Part shown: positions 26,694 through 35,291 of the stretch, piece after piece
How the letters are laid out: each line of letters opens with the position of its first letter
Numbering within the stretch: the stretch's first letter is position 1
From: Anaerolineae bacterium
GTDB taxonomy: Bacteria > Chloroflexota > Anaerolineae > Aggregatilineales > Aggregatilineaceae
Assembly: GCA_018432315.1 (NCBI GenBank)
Contig: JAHDLB010000003.1
Location: 116,937-180,936 of the forward strand
Direction: 5' to 3'
DNA: 64,000 nt
Position numbers and translations under genes: made by a program
The notes under the pieces: model-generated
Databases searched by the model: none
Seen by the model: the letters and a program-made list of their open reading frames with translations, nothing else
Told to the model about the DNA's origin: nothing

Positions 26694-28148
26694 TCAGCGG
26701 TCGGCTGGTGCAGACTCCCCCGCCGCCAGCCGGACGCGCTGCCGGTGGAGCCGGTACGCGATCGCCGACAGCACCACGCCAACCGCAATCACGCCCGCGC
26801 CCGCGGTGAACGCCGTCTGAATGCCCTCGACGATGGCCCAGGGCGGCGCGTCGGTCACGTCGACGCTGGCGGGCAGGTCGGCGACGGACAGCACCCGGCT
26901 GGCGAAGATGGCGCCGATGAGGGGGATGCCCGTCACCTGGCCCATCGTGCGCGACAGCGCCAGCAGGCCGGACGCCACGCCCAGCCGCTCGCGCGGGGCG
27001 GCGCCCATGATCGCGCTGTTGTTGGGCGACTGGAACAGCCCCGCCCCCAGCCCCAGCGGCAGCAGGCGCGCGATGTAGCCCAGCGTCGAGGTGTCCGCGT
27101 CCAGCGAGGCCACGGCGAAGCACGCGCCCACCAGCACGACCAGCCCCAGCAGCGAGATCCCGCGCGAGCCGTAGCGGTCCGAGAGCGCGCCCGCGACCGG
27201 CGCGGTGAGTCCCAGCGCCGCCGGGACCACGGTCAGGTACAGGCCGACACGCTGGGGGCCGAACCCCTTGACCAGTTCCAGGTAAAACGGCAGCACGAAC
27301 ATCCCCGCGATGATGATGAACACCATCAGGCCGGTGAGCAGGCTGATGCTGAAGATCGGGTCGCGGAACAGGCGCAGGTCGACCATCGGCTGGTTGCGGC
27401 GCGCCTCGACGATCAGGAAGACGACCAGCCCGGCGACCGCCCCGGCCAGCAGCGCCAGGATGGCCGGATCGTCCCAGCCGGTGGTCGGGCCGAAGGTGAG
27501 GCCGAGGGCCAGCGTTACCAGCGTGGCGAACATGATCACCGCGCCGATCGCGTCGAAGCGCTGGCCGCCGGGCGGGTGCCAGTCCGGCACGAAGCGGCGG
27601 ACCATCGCCAGCCCGATCACCCCTACCGGCAGGTTCACCAGGAAGATCGCGCGCCAGCCCACCCCGCCGATCAACACCCCGCCCAGCGTCGGCCCCAGGC
27701 TGATCCCTAGCGAGACCACCGTCCCGCTGATGCCCAGCGCCCGCCCACGCTCGGACCGGGGAAACGCTTCGGTGATGATGGCGATGCCCAGCGCCTGCAT
27801 CATGGCCGCGCCCGCGCCTTGCAGCGCCCGGAACGCGATCAGATAACCGGCGGACGGCGCCAGCCCACACAGCACCGACGCCGTGGTGAAGACGGCCATG
27901 CCGGTCATGTAGATTTTCTTCTTGCCGATCATATCGCCCAGCCGGGCCACGCCCAGCATCATCGAGGTGACCACCAGCAGGTAGCTGACCACTACCCATT
28001 GGACGGTGGCGAAGCTGGTATCGAGTGCCTCTTCGAGCGTGGGCAGGGCGACGTTGACGATGCTGCCGTCGATGGTGGACAGGAAGATCCCCATCGCCAC
28101 GCTGAGCAGCACCCACCATTTGCGCGAGGTGTCCGTTGAGGTTTGCAT
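26694..28148 (-). CDS. MFS drug-resistance-type exporter (DHA2, 14 TMS)
   Basis: A 484-residue protein with the length and pattern of the EmrB/QacA subfamily. The N-terminus SVAMGIFLSTIDGSIVNVALPTL contains the Asp of motif D1. Motif A-like GVARLGDMIGKKKIYMTG, motif C-like ALGISGTVVSLGISLGPTLGGVLI and about 14 hydrophobic segments are readable. It would use proton motive force to export hydrophobic compounds. The adjacent gene on the other side is transcribed away. There is no EmrA-like partner, so it likely works alone in a single-membrane or atypical envelope. The substrate is unknown. Confidence 0.92.
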   Translation of the reverse strand: MQTSTDTSRKWWVLLSVAMGIFLSTIDGSIVNVALPTLEEALDTSFATVQWVVVSYLLVVTSMMLGVARLGDMIGKKKIYMTGMAVFTTASVLCGLAPSAGYLIAFRALQGAGAAMMQALGIAIITEAFPRSERGRALGISGTVVSLGISLGPTLGGVLIGGVGWRAIFLVNLPVGVIGLAMVRRFVPDWHPPGGQRFDAIGAVIMFATLVTLALGLTFGPTTGWDDPAILALLAGAVAGLVVFLIVEARRNQPMVDLRLFRDPIFSISLLTGLMVFIIIAGMFVLPFYLELVKGFGPQRVGLYLTVVPAALGLTAPVAGALSDRYGSRGISLLGLVVLVGACFAVASLDADTSTLGYIARLLPLGLGAGLFQSPNNSAIMGAAPRERLGVASGLLALSRTMGQVTGIPLIGAIFASRVLSVADLPASVDVTDAPPWAIVEGIQTAFTAGAGVIAVGVVLSAIAYRLHRQRVRLAAGESAPADR

Positions 28149-28264
28149 GGTACTGTGTGTCGATCCTGGATTGTGTTGGCGCGTTCCCCAAAAAAGGGCT
28201 AGCCAAGTATACCGTATCTCTTATACAATCATGGCCCATCGACGACCGGAAGGGACATTACTGG

Positions 28265-29254
28265 ATGAAAATTCACTACACGCTGGACGAGAGCGCGGCG
28301 CGGCTGCCACTCACCATCCGCAGCAGCGAGGGCGTGTACGACAACGCCGCCGCGCTGCGCGGTGCGCCGGGCATTCAACTGGTCGAGCTCACGACGCAGC
28401 ACGTGCTCAACACCGGGGCGGGCCTGGGCGACGAGCTGGCGCACTTTTTCGAAGAAGACGCTCCCAGCGAAGCCGATCCGTATAACCTCAAGACGTGCTA
28501 CGCCAATCGCGCCGTTCTCGAAGACCTGCTGCGCGATCTCAGCGAGGCGCCGCTGGTCGCGCTCGACGAGATCGAGGCCCTGTTCCCGCCGTCGCCCGAC
28601 CACGAGCTCAACGTGCTGCTGGCGCTGACGGTGGTCGGCGTCCCGGCGTTCGGCTACGTCCGCACTTACGACGATTCCGAGGGCGAGGAATATCACGGTA
28701 TCGTCGTCAACCTGGCCCAGGCCCGGCCCCACCTGGAAGACACGCTCGGCCAGTTCTCACTGAGCCTGCTCATCGATACGATCCGCTACGGGCTGTTCAA
28801 TCACGAGGTCTTCCAACTGGCCTACGGCAGCTTCTGCGAGGCCATCGGGCGCATGCCAGACCGCCTCTCGGACCGGCTGAAGAACACCCTCATGAGCCGG
28901 GGAATCGCGTGGTATATGGGCTATCGCCACGACCTGGCCTTCTACGACAGCGCCCAGGGCACGCCGGAGGATAGCCTGGAGGCGCACGTCCAGCAGTGGA
29001 ACGCGCTGGTTGCCGGCGTGGGCAAGAAGAAATTCGCGGACTGGCTGGTCGACGATCTGAGCCACGCCGCGAGCGAGTCCGGCCACGCGAGCGAGCAGTG
29101 CATCGACGTCGTGGGCTACCACGTCGCCCGCACGCTGGCCGAGCATTACGGCGAGGGCAGCCTGCGCGACTCGGTGGCGGAAGGGCCGGACACGTTCCTC
29201 TCGCTGTACAACGCGCTGGGCGAGCACCGGCTGGACGGGCTGACCCGCGCCTGA
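28265..29254 (+). CDS. Unknown protein, resembling a metallopeptidase-like family with degenerate HExxH
   Basis: A 329-residue protein; the ATG at 28265 follows GGAAGGGA, and an in-frame upstream extension overlaps the promoter region. It has no signal peptide or membrane helix. The segment NHEVFQLAYGSF occupies the place of a zinc-binding HExxH helix but has Gln where the second His should be. LMSRGIAWYMGYRH and later VVGYHVARTLAEHYGEGSL followed by FLSLYNAL recall the C-terminal half of putative zinc peptidase families such as DUF5700 or DUF2268. I infer a non-catalytic or altered relative, with low certainty. It is convergent with the short gene at 29263 with an eight-base gap. Confidence 0.6.
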   Translation: MKIHYTLDESAARLPLTIRSSEGVYDNAAALRGAPGIQLVELTTQHVLNTGAGLGDELAHFFEEDAPSEADPYNLKTCYANRAVLEDLLRDLSEAPLVALDEIEALFPPSPDHELNVLLALTVVGVPAFGYVRTYDDSEGEEYHGIVVNLAQARPHLEDTLGQFSLSLLIDTIRYGLFNHEVFQLAYGSFCEAIGRMPDRLSDRLKNTLMSRGIAWYMGYRHDLAFYDSAQGTPEDSLEAHVQQWNALVAGVGKKKFADWLVDDLSHAASESGHASEQCIDVVGYHVARTLAEHYGEGSLRDSVAEGPDTFLSLYNALGEHRLDGLTRA

Positions 29255-29262
29255 CCCGGCAG

Positions 29263-29667
29263 CTAGACCTGGGCCAGCCGGTCGATGAGATCGCGAAACA
29301 GGTTGATCTTCAGCGTCACGTCCGGCGCGCTGGCGGCCAGGTTGGCCTGGGCCAGCGGCACGATCTCCACGCCCGGATACAGCCGCGCGTAGTCGATCCG
29401 CTCGATGTCGCCCGGTTCCGCCAGGTGCACGATCAGCGGGACCGGCCCCACTTTCATCGTATACAGCCGCACCACGCCCGCCAGGTCGTCGAGCGTCGAC
29501 ACGACGATGAACGCGTGCTCGGCATCGACCTCGATCTCGTTCGGGTGCTGGTAGAAGGTGAACGTGCAGCGGCGCCGCAGGTGGCCGGTCAACAGCCGGA
29601 TCACGCCGTGCATGTGGTGGTTTTCAGAAGTGATGACGCCTGCATGCAGACTGCCGCGATTCGACAT
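29263..29667 (-). CDS. Hypothetical protein
   Basis: A 134-residue cytoplasmic protein with AGGAGC about nine bases before the ATG. It is predicted as mixed alpha/beta, with strands TFTFYQHPNEIEV, AFIVVST and VPLIVHLAEPGD and a C-terminal helix KINLFRDLIDRLAQV. No known motif is recognised. It lies between the convergent unknown gene and the DUF4097-like pair, and it may be the last gene of a minus-strand group, separated from them by about 190 bp. Confidence 0.62.
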   Translation of the reverse strand: MSNRGSLHAGVITSENHHMHGVIRLLTGHLRRRCTFTFYQHPNEIEVDAEHAFIVVSTLDDLAGVVRLYTMKVGPVPLIVHLAEPGDIERIDYARLYPGVEIVPLAQANLAASAPDVTLKINLFRDLIDRLAQV

Positions 29668-29859
29668 CGATGGTTGCTCCTGTTTCAGGGATGGATGGCC
29701 GGGCGCGCGTCACATCTCGCTACGCAGACTGTATCATACTCGCCGGTGACGTTCCAGGGTCCGTTGGTACTGGTGGCCGGGCTCTGCCGGATGCAAACGG
29801 GACGGGCTGCCCGGTTGCAGCGCCGCCCCGCCACGGTGTCCGGAGGCGCGTCCGCGCCG

Positions 29860-30678
29860 CTAGCGCGCCTGGATCGTGATGTCCCCGACGTTGGTGAGCA
29901 GGATCACGTTGGCCTCGCCGCCGTTCAACTGGCCGGCATAGCGCTCGACGGGTCCCTCGGTCGTCTCTTCGACCGCGTCCATCTCCAGGTCGACGACCGT
30001 GATGTCGCCGACGTTGGTGCTGGCCTCGAAGCGGGCCGCGGTGGTGCGGGGCAGGGTGACCGTCACCGCGCCGACGTTGGTTTCGAGCTTGTAGGTGCCG
30101 GTGTCGCCGATCGCGCCTTCGAACTGCACGTCGCCCACGTCGGTCGTCACGCTGAGCGCGGTCGTCACGTCAAGCCCCGCCAGCAGGATTTTGCCGACGT
30201 TGTTGGTGATCCGGGCGCGGCTCAGGCTCAGGTCCTGGATGGTGACGTCGCCCACGTTGTTGTTTACGTCCAGCCGCAGCGCGGGCGGCACCGTGATCAC
30301 CATGTCCACCGTGTTCGTGCGCGACTCGTCGGTGTGCTGGGTCTGCACGCCGTTGATCACGATCTGCACGTTCGTCTGCTGGACCACGATCGCCATATCG
30401 GCCAGCTCGGTTTCCGCCTCGTCGAGCGTGTCGCCGAACGCGGTGAATGTCGATTCGACGGTGATCGTGTCCTCGCTCCCCGGCTGGATCGTCACCTTGC
30501 CGACGTTGTTGCGCACGGCCAGTTCGAGCGGCTGTTCCGTGTCGAGGGTGATGGTCTGGGTATCGCTGCGGGACGCCTGTTTGTTTTCGCTGACGCTGAT
30601 GCTGTTCTCGCCACACGCTGCCGCGGTCAGGGCAACGAGGGCGATCAGGGCAGTGCGTAAACCCCACGTTTTGATCAT
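29860..30678 (-). CDS. DUF4097-like lipoprotein, repetitive beta-solenoid
   Basis: A 272-residue predicted lipoprotein; start MIKTWGLRTALIALVALTAAAC gives a lipobox (TAAAC). AAGGAG lies about eleven bases upstream. The mature part is a series of short repeats containing NNVGKVTIQ, NNVGDVTIQ, TDVGDVQF, TNVGAVTV and TNVGDITV, spaced about 20-30 residues. This is the hallmark of the DUF4097/DUF2807-type right-handed beta-structure, often called putative auto-transporter adhesin head or Toastrack domains. It is adjacent to a second, membrane-anchored protein with the same architecture. Proteins of this type often accompany PspC/anti-sigma modules. No enzymatic residues are visible. A role in envelope stress or surface structure is inference. 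Confidence 0.8.
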   Translation of the reverse strand: MIKTWGLRTALIALVALTAAACGENSISVSENKQASRSDTQTITLDTEQPLELAVRNNVGKVTIQPGSEDTITVESTFTAFGDTLDEAETELADMAIVVQQTNVQIVINGVQTQHTDESRTNTVDMVITVPPALRLDVNNNVGDVTIQDLSLSRARITNNVGKILLAGLDVTTALSVTTDVGDVQFEGAIGDTGTYKLETNVGAVTVTLPRTTAARFEASTNVGDITVVDLEMDAVEETTEGPVERYAGQLNGGEANVILLTNVGDITIQAR

Positions 30679-30758
30679 GGATTGGGGATGCTCCTTATGT
30701 GTTGAGAGACAATCTGCGCAACAGCTTCGACGCGCTCTGGTCCCGGCTCGCTCGCCGC

Positions 30759-31676
30759 TCACCGGACCTCGACGGTGATGTCGCCGGTGTTCGTCTGCAG
30801 GTCCAGCGCGACCTGGTCACTATCCTGGCCGAGCGTCCCGGTCCATCGCTCGTTGGGGCCGGTGCTGGCCGTGTCGGTCGGAACATAGCGGTTGAACAGG
30901 TCGGATACGGACACCTTGCCGACATCGGAGCGGGCCGACAGCGCAACGCTGGCGTCTCGCGGCAGGCGCACGGTGATCGAGCCGATGTTGGTCGCTATCC
31001 GGTTGGACCGCCCGTCGGGCTCGCCGGTCAGGCTGCCTTCGAAGCGGATGTTACCGGTGCTCGTTTTCAGTTCGAGCGCCTCTGCCTGCACGTCTTCGAC
31101 GGTGATGTCGCTGACGCTGGTGGTGATGTCGAGTACCACGCGCTCCGGCACGGTGATGACCAGGCGAATCTGGCCGCCGATCGACAGGAACTCCGAGAAA
31201 TGGTCGATCTCGTTCACGTTCTCGGACTCGATGCGGATCGTGTCGTCCTGCGGCTGGGTGATCGCCAGTTGCAGGTCGTCCAGCTTGCGGTGGGCGCTGG
31301 TGTCGCTCAGCCCATAGACCTTCTTGGTGGCGGTGATGTCAACCTGGTCGCTGGCGCCCCGCCGGATGGTGATGTCGCCCACCGGGTTATCGACGACAAG
31401 CGTGATGGTCTCGCCCTCCGGCACGTCGAACGTATGCGTCACGGTGACTGTGGCCGTGTTCATGACCGAAGCCAGCGCCGCCCCGCCCGCCACTACCGCG
31501 CAGATGGGCGCGATGCAGCACAGGAAGCACAGGCCCATGCAGCCCAGCACCAGGATGAGCGGCCAGCGCCGACGGCGGCGAGGCCCCTGGTAGTCGGCGT
31601 CGACAGGGGTGCCGTAATAGATCTCGTCGTCGATGCCGCGCTTGGGCTTGTCCTGCTCGTATGCGTCGTCCTGCAT
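30759..31676 (-). CDS. Membrane-anchored DUF4097-like protein
   Basis: A 305-residue protein with a cytoplasmic N-terminus of about 38 residues (acidic, then RRRRRW), one Cys-rich transmembrane segment LILVLGCMGLCFLCCIAPICAVVAGG at about 40-65, and an external domain of beta repeats: NPVGDITIRRG, SVSDITVEDV, STGNIRFEG, TNIGSITVRL and SDVGKVSVSD, ending TNTGDITVEV. This matches the lipoprotein gene downstream, which begins 80 bp later on the same strand. Six Cys lie within or beside the membrane segment, which is unusual. The pair is probably an operon. The function is unknown; I infer a two-component surface or envelope-sensing structure. Confidence 0.8.
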   Translation of the reverse strand: MQDDAYEQDKPKRGIDDEIYYGTPVDADYQGPRRRRRWPLILVLGCMGLCFLCCIAPICAVVAGGAALASVMNTATVTVTHTFDVPEGETITLVVDNPVGDITIRRGASDQVDITATKKVYGLSDTSAHRKLDDLQLAITQPQDDTIRIESENVNEIDHFSEFLSIGGQIRLVITVPERVVLDITTSVSDITVEDVQAEALELKTSTGNIRFEGSLTGEPDGRSNRIATNIGSITVRLPRDASVALSARSDVGKVSVSDLFNRYVPTDTASTGPNERWTGTLGQDSDQVALDLQTNTGDITVEVR

Positions 31677-31751
31677 GGGGTTTGTGTCTCCTGGAAACGG
31701 TCAAGGCGCGCTGAGAATATATACGTCCGGGGCGCGCGAAAAGTTGCCGGC

Positions 31752-32240
31752 TCATTCCGCCGGGGATGGCCCCTCGTCTTCCTGGGCCAGCGCAGCGGTA
31801 CAGGCGGCACAGTAGCCGATGAAGCAGGAGTGAGCCGTCAGCACCGTGACCCCCAGCGTGACGGTCACCTCGCGGCGGAACGCGTCGACGATGTCGGACT
31901 CGACGGGCACGATTGCGCCGCAGCGCTTGCAGGTCAGGGTATAGTGCTGCTGCTCCGAGCGATAGCGGTATTCCTCGCGGACCTGGTCCTCGCCGACGAT
32001 GCGCCCTTCGACCAGGTTCAGCTCTTTGAACAGCGCCAGCGTCCGGTAGACGGTCGCCAGGCTGAGGTTGGCGCCGCGCAGGTTCGCCAGCTCGTGCAGC
32101 GCTTCGGCATCCAGAAAGCCGCCCTGCCGCCGCATGACGTTCAACAGCGCCAGCCGGTGGCTCGTCAGCCGGTGGCCCGCGTCCTGAAATACCCGGTTGA
32201 TCGCGTCGTCGTCGTAGAGGGGAACCAGCCGGCTATCCAT
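31752..32240 (-). CDS. Fur-family metalloregulator
   Basis: A 162-residue protein starting MDSRLVPLYDDDAINRVFQ; a TTG seven codons earlier is possible. An N-terminal winged helix (about 15-85: GHRLTSHRLALLNVMRRQGGFLDAEALHELA, then SLATVYRTLALFKELNLV) is followed by a dimerisation domain with HYTLTCKRCGAIVPVE and CFIGYCAAC. The two CxxC pairs are the structural Zn site typical of Fur/Zur/PerR proteins. It is divergent from an ABC importer whose promoter overlaps inverted repeats, so autoregulation and control of that importer are likely. Whether it senses Fe, Zn or Mn cannot be told from sequence. Confidence 0.9.
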   Translation of the reverse strand: MDSRLVPLYDDDAINRVFQDAGHRLTSHRLALLNVMRRQGGFLDAEALHELANLRGANLSLATVYRTLALFKELNLVEGRIVGEDQVREEYRYRSEQQHYTLTCKRCGAIVPVESDIVDAFRREVTVTLGVTVLTAHSCFIGYCAACTAALAQEDEGPSPAE

Positions 32241-32378
32241 CGCGCTTTTCCAATACCTCAATCTGTCGCATGGTCAAGATTATGCCATATTCAGCGGGCT
32301 CGCCAAAAATGCCCCGTGTCGCGCCGTCGAAAATGTATTGAATCCTACAAAATGCGCTGAGATTTTTATAGATTATCA

Positions 32379-32409
32379 CGTTGTCAACGGCTGGCGACGC
32401 CGTTACAAT
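32379..32409 (+). promoter_or_regulatory. Importer promoter with candidate operator
   Basis: TTGTCA (32381-32386), a 17-bp spacer and TACAAT (32404-32409) lie 38 bp before the substrate-binding protein start. Within the core promoter, AACGGC (32386-32391) and GCCGTT (32399-32404) form a perfect inverted repeat, and CGTTGTCAACG (32379-32389) is a second palindrome over the -35. Binding of the divergent Fur-family protein here would block RNA polymerase. A classical 19-bp Fur box is not present. Confidence 0.6.
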
Positions 32410-32447
32410 CTCTGGTAGTTTTTTCATAACCTTTACAGGAGACAGCC

Positions 32448-33380
32448 ATGATTCGGTCGAACGGATTCCGTTTGTTGTTGGTAGGGACGCTGGTCCTCGC
32501 CTTCGTGGTAGGGCTGGCCCCGGCCTGGGCGCAGGATGGCGCCGAGCCGCGCACGATCACCGACGCCGTCGGGCGGCAGGTCACGCTCGACGCGCCGCCG
32601 GAGCGCGTGGTGGGCATGAGCGCGTCGATCACCGAGATGCTGTACGCCATCGGCGTGACGCCGGTCGGCGCGACCGAGGGGATCGAGTACCCGCCCGCGG
32701 CTGCCGAGCTGCCGACGTTTGGCATCGGCTACCAGCCTGACCTCGAAGCGCTGGCCGCGCTCGAGCCCGATCTGATCGTCGCCAATGCACAGCTCAACAT
32801 GCAGTTCATGGACCAGCTCGAAGCCATCGCCCCCACCATCGCGGTCATGACGCTGACCGCGGGCGACATTCCGGGCAACGTGCGCCTGCTCGGCCAGGCG
32901 ACCTGGCAGGATGTCAACGCGGAATACCTGGCGCAGTCGTTCGAGCACTTCCTGGCCCTGGCCGACACGGTTGGCGCGGGCATGGAAGGTCCCAGCGTGG
33001 TGTTCATCGTCGGCACGCTGAGCCAGCCCAACTTCGGCAAGTCCGAAACCTACCTGGGCGATATGCTCAACCGCCTGGGCGCGACCAACATCGCGGATGG
33101 CGGCGAGGACGCCGGGCCGTTCCCCGGCTACACCCAGTTGAGCGTCGAGGCCGTGCTGGACGCCGATCCGGACCTGATCTTCACCATCACGCGCGGCGCG
33201 CCGGGCGCCACCCCGATCCCCGAAGAGATGGTGGCGGACCCGGTCTGGTCGGCGCTGTCGGCGGTCGAGAACGGGCAGGTTTACGAGCTGGACAACCGCG
33301 TGTTCCTCGAATCGCCGGGGCCGCGCTTCACCGACGCCATGCTCGAAATCTTCAATATCATGTACGGTGAGGGCGAGTAG
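32448..33380 (+). CDS. ABC importer substrate-binding protein (BtuF/FhuD-like)
   Basis: A 310-residue exported protein with AGGAG seven bases before the ATG. Residues 1-27 form a signal peptide ending PAWAQDG; there is no lipobox Cys. The class III binding fold is recognised by RTITDAVGRQVTLDAPPERVVGMSASITEMLYAIG, GYQPDLEALAALEPDLIVANAQ and later LGATNIADGGEDAG. Ligands of the family are ferric siderophores, haem, cobalamin or free metal. The permease begins at its own stop codon (TAGTG overlap), and the ATPase follows, giving a complete importer. Regulation by the divergent Fur-family gene is likely. Confidence 0.92.
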   Translation: MIRSNGFRLLLVGTLVLAFVVGLAPAWAQDGAEPRTITDAVGRQVTLDAPPERVVGMSASITEMLYAIGVTPVGATEGIEYPPAAAELPTFGIGYQPDLEALAALEPDLIVANAQLNMQFMDQLEAIAPTIAVMTLTAGDIPGNVRLLGQATWQDVNAEYLAQSFEHFLALADTVGAGMEGPSVVFIVGTLSQPNFGKSETYLGDMLNRLGATNIADGGEDAGPFPGYTQLSVEAVLDADPDLIFTITRGAPGATPIPEEMVADPVWSALSAVENGQVYELDNRVFLESPGPRFTDAMLEIFNIMYGEGE

Positions 33381-34450
33381 TGGGCGCTGAGGCAGCCGTT
33401 GGGGCTTCCTCGCGCCGGACGTCAACCCAGGCGCGCCTGGTGGCGCGCCTTCTCATTATCGCCCTGAGCGCGCTGCTGCTGCTGGGGGCGATGGTCGTGG
33501 CACTGGGGCAAGGGGCCCAGGACATCCCAAGCGGGCAGGTGATCGACGCGCTGCTCGGCAGCGCAGACGTCAAGAAGTCCGTCTCGGTCATCGTCAACCA
33601 GGTGCGCCTGCCGCGCGCGCTGATCGGCGCGCTGGTCGGCCTCAACCTGGCCGTGTCGGGGACCCTGCTGCAAGGCGCGGTCCGCTCGCCGCTGGCCGAC
33701 CCGTACATCCTCGGCATTTCGGCGGGCGGCGGGCTGACCGCTTCGATCCTGACGCTCCAGGGGCCGGACATCTCGCCGGACCTGATCCCCGTCGCGGCCT
33801 TCGCCGGATCGCTCATCGGGGCGGTGATCGTGTACGTGTCCGCGTGGGACGGCACGGGCGTCACCGCGACGCGGCTGGTGCTGGCCGGCGTGGCGATCAC
33901 GGCCATGTTCGGCGCCATGACCACGACGGTCGTCGTGCTGTCGGTCGAGGGCGGCGGGCAGATCATTTTCCAGTGGCTGGTCGGCGGGTTGTACACCGTC
34001 GGCTGGAAAGAGTATCATCTCATCGTGCCCTATTCGCTGGCAGGGTTCGTGCTGGCGATGGTGCTCGCCACCCGCGCCAACGTGCTGGCGCTGGGCGATG
34101 ACGTGGCCCAGGGGCTGGGCCTGCACGTGGAATGGACGCGCTTCGCGATGAGCGCCGTCGCCGCCCTGCTGGCGGGCAGCTCGGTCGCCGTCGCCGGGCT
34201 GATCGGGTTCGTCGGGCTGCTGGTGCCGTTCGTGGCGCGGCGGCTGGTCGGCTCCGATCACCGCTTCCTGATCCCCACCAGCGCGCTGCTCGGCGCGGCG
34301 CTGATGGTGAGCGCCGACACGCTGGCCCGCGTGACGCTGCCGCGCCTGTTCGGGGCGTCGAACGTCGAGTTCCCGGTGGGGATCGTAACCGCCGTCGTGG
34401 GCGGCCCGTTGTTCTTGTGGCTGGTGCGGGCGCGCCGCTCGCAGTGGTAG
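33380..34450 (+). CDS. FecCD-family ABC permease
   Basis: A 356-residue permease with GTG start sharing one base with the previous stop. About ten hydrophobic segments; RLPRALIGALVGLNLAVSGTLLQGAVRSPLADPYILGISAGG is the signature of the FecCD/BtuC family, and GLIGFVGLLVPFVARRLVGSDHR is the coupling-helix region that contacts the ATPase. It forms a homodimer with two copies of the downstream ATPase. It transports the ligand delivered by the binding protein (iron-siderophore, haem or cobalamin type). Confidence 0.95.
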   Translation: MGAEAAVGASSRRTSTQARLVARLLIIALSALLLLGAMVVALGQGAQDIPSGQVIDALLGSADVKKSVSVIVNQVRLPRALIGALVGLNLAVSGTLLQGAVRSPLADPYILGISAGGGLTASILTLQGPDISPDLIPVAAFAGSLIGAVIVYVSAWDGTGVTATRLVLAGVAITAMFGAMTTTVVVLSVEGGGQIIFQWLVGGLYTVGWKEYHLIVPYSLAGFVLAMVLATRANVLALGDDVAQGLGLHVEWTRFAMSAVAALLAGSSVAVAGLIGFVGLLVPFVARRLVGSDHRFLIPTSALLGAALMVSADTLARVTLPRLFGASNVEFPVGIVTAVVGGPLFLWLVRARRSQW

Positions 34451-34457
34451 GAAATGT

Positions 34458-35285
34458 ATGTCGATTCTGTCTGCTGACCATCTCACCCTGGGGTACCGGC
34501 GCGGCGCGGCTGTCGTGCGCGACCTGGTGCTGGACGTGGCGCGCGGCGAGATCGTGACGCTGGTGGGCCCCAACGGCTCCGGCAAGAGCACGATCCTGCG
34601 GGCGCTGGCCCGCCTGATGCGTCCCCAGGGCGGCACCGTCTACCTGAACGGGCGCGCCATCCACCGCACCTCGACGCGCCGGGTGGCGCAGCAGCTCGCC
34701 ATCCTGCCGCAGAATCCGGTCGCGCCCGACGATCTGACCATCCGCGACCTGGTGGCGCGCGGGCGTTTCGCCCGGCAGGCGTGGTGGCGCGCCAGCGGCA
34801 CGCACGATCGCGACGTGATCGCCTGGGCGCTGGAGGCGACGGGGCTGATCGATCTGTCCGACCGGCGGCTGAACACGCTCTCCGGCGGCGAGCGCCAGCG
34901 GGCGTGGATCGCGCTGGCGCTGGCGCAAGAGCCGCAGGTGCTGCTGCTGGACGAACCGACGACGTTTCTCGACATCAGCCACCAGCTCGAAGTGATGGGC
35001 CTGTTGCAGAAGCTCAACGAGGAAAACGGCCTGAGCATCGTGATGGTGCTGCACGATCTCAACCAGGCGGCGCGCTTCAGCCACCGGCTGGTGGCGCTGC
35101 GCCGTGGCGACGTGTACGCCGCCGGGCCGCCCGCCTGCGTGCTCACCGAGACGATGCTGCGCGAGGTCTTTCAGGTCGAGGGCGTGCTGGGGCGCGACCC
35201 GATCACGGACACGCCGATCTTCACGCCGGTGCAGTCCGTGCGGGGGCTCAACGGCCACCGCAACGGCCACGACGGGACGGGGTGA
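34458..35285 (+). CDS. ABC importer ATPase (FecE/BtuD-like)
   Basis: A 275-residue ATPase, seven bases after the permease stop, with AGGA upstream. Walker A GPNGSGKST at 37-45, Q-loop ILPQNPVAPDD, ABC signature LSGGERQRAW, Walker B VLLLDEPTTFLD and the switch His in VMVLHDLNQAARF are all intact. The DEPTTFLDI and HDLNQA patterns are typical of the FepC/FecE group. It completes the importer. The extra C-terminal stretch GLNGHRNGHDGTG is His-rich and could bind metal, but it may simply be a tail. Confidence 0.95.
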   Translation: MSILSADHLTLGYRRGAAVVRDLVLDVARGEIVTLVGPNGSGKSTILRALARLMRPQGGTVYLNGRAIHRTSTRRVAQQLAILPQNPVAPDDLTIRDLVARGRFARQAWWRASGTHDRDVIAWALEATGLIDLSDRRLNTLSGGERQRAWIALALAQEPQVLLLDEPTTFLDISHQLEVMGLLQKLNEENGLSIVMVLHDLNQAARFSHRLVALRRGDVYAAGPPACVLTETMLREVFQVEGVLGRDPITDTPIFTPVQSVRGLNGHRNGHDGTG

Positions 35286-35291
35286 GGGGCG

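Noticed and set aside
25600..28239. An 879-codon frame on the minus strand across the PfkB and MFS genes
   Set aside because: Composition artefact; the MFS protein is in another frame on the same strand.
28149..28264. A strong divergent promoter between the MFS and unknown genes
   Set aside because: TATACA and TATACT-like sequences exist on both strands, but no -35 lies at a normal distance.
32281..32447. Classical 19-bp Fur box
   Set aside because: No match to the GATAATGATAATCATTATC-type sequence; only the shorter palindromes listed were seen.
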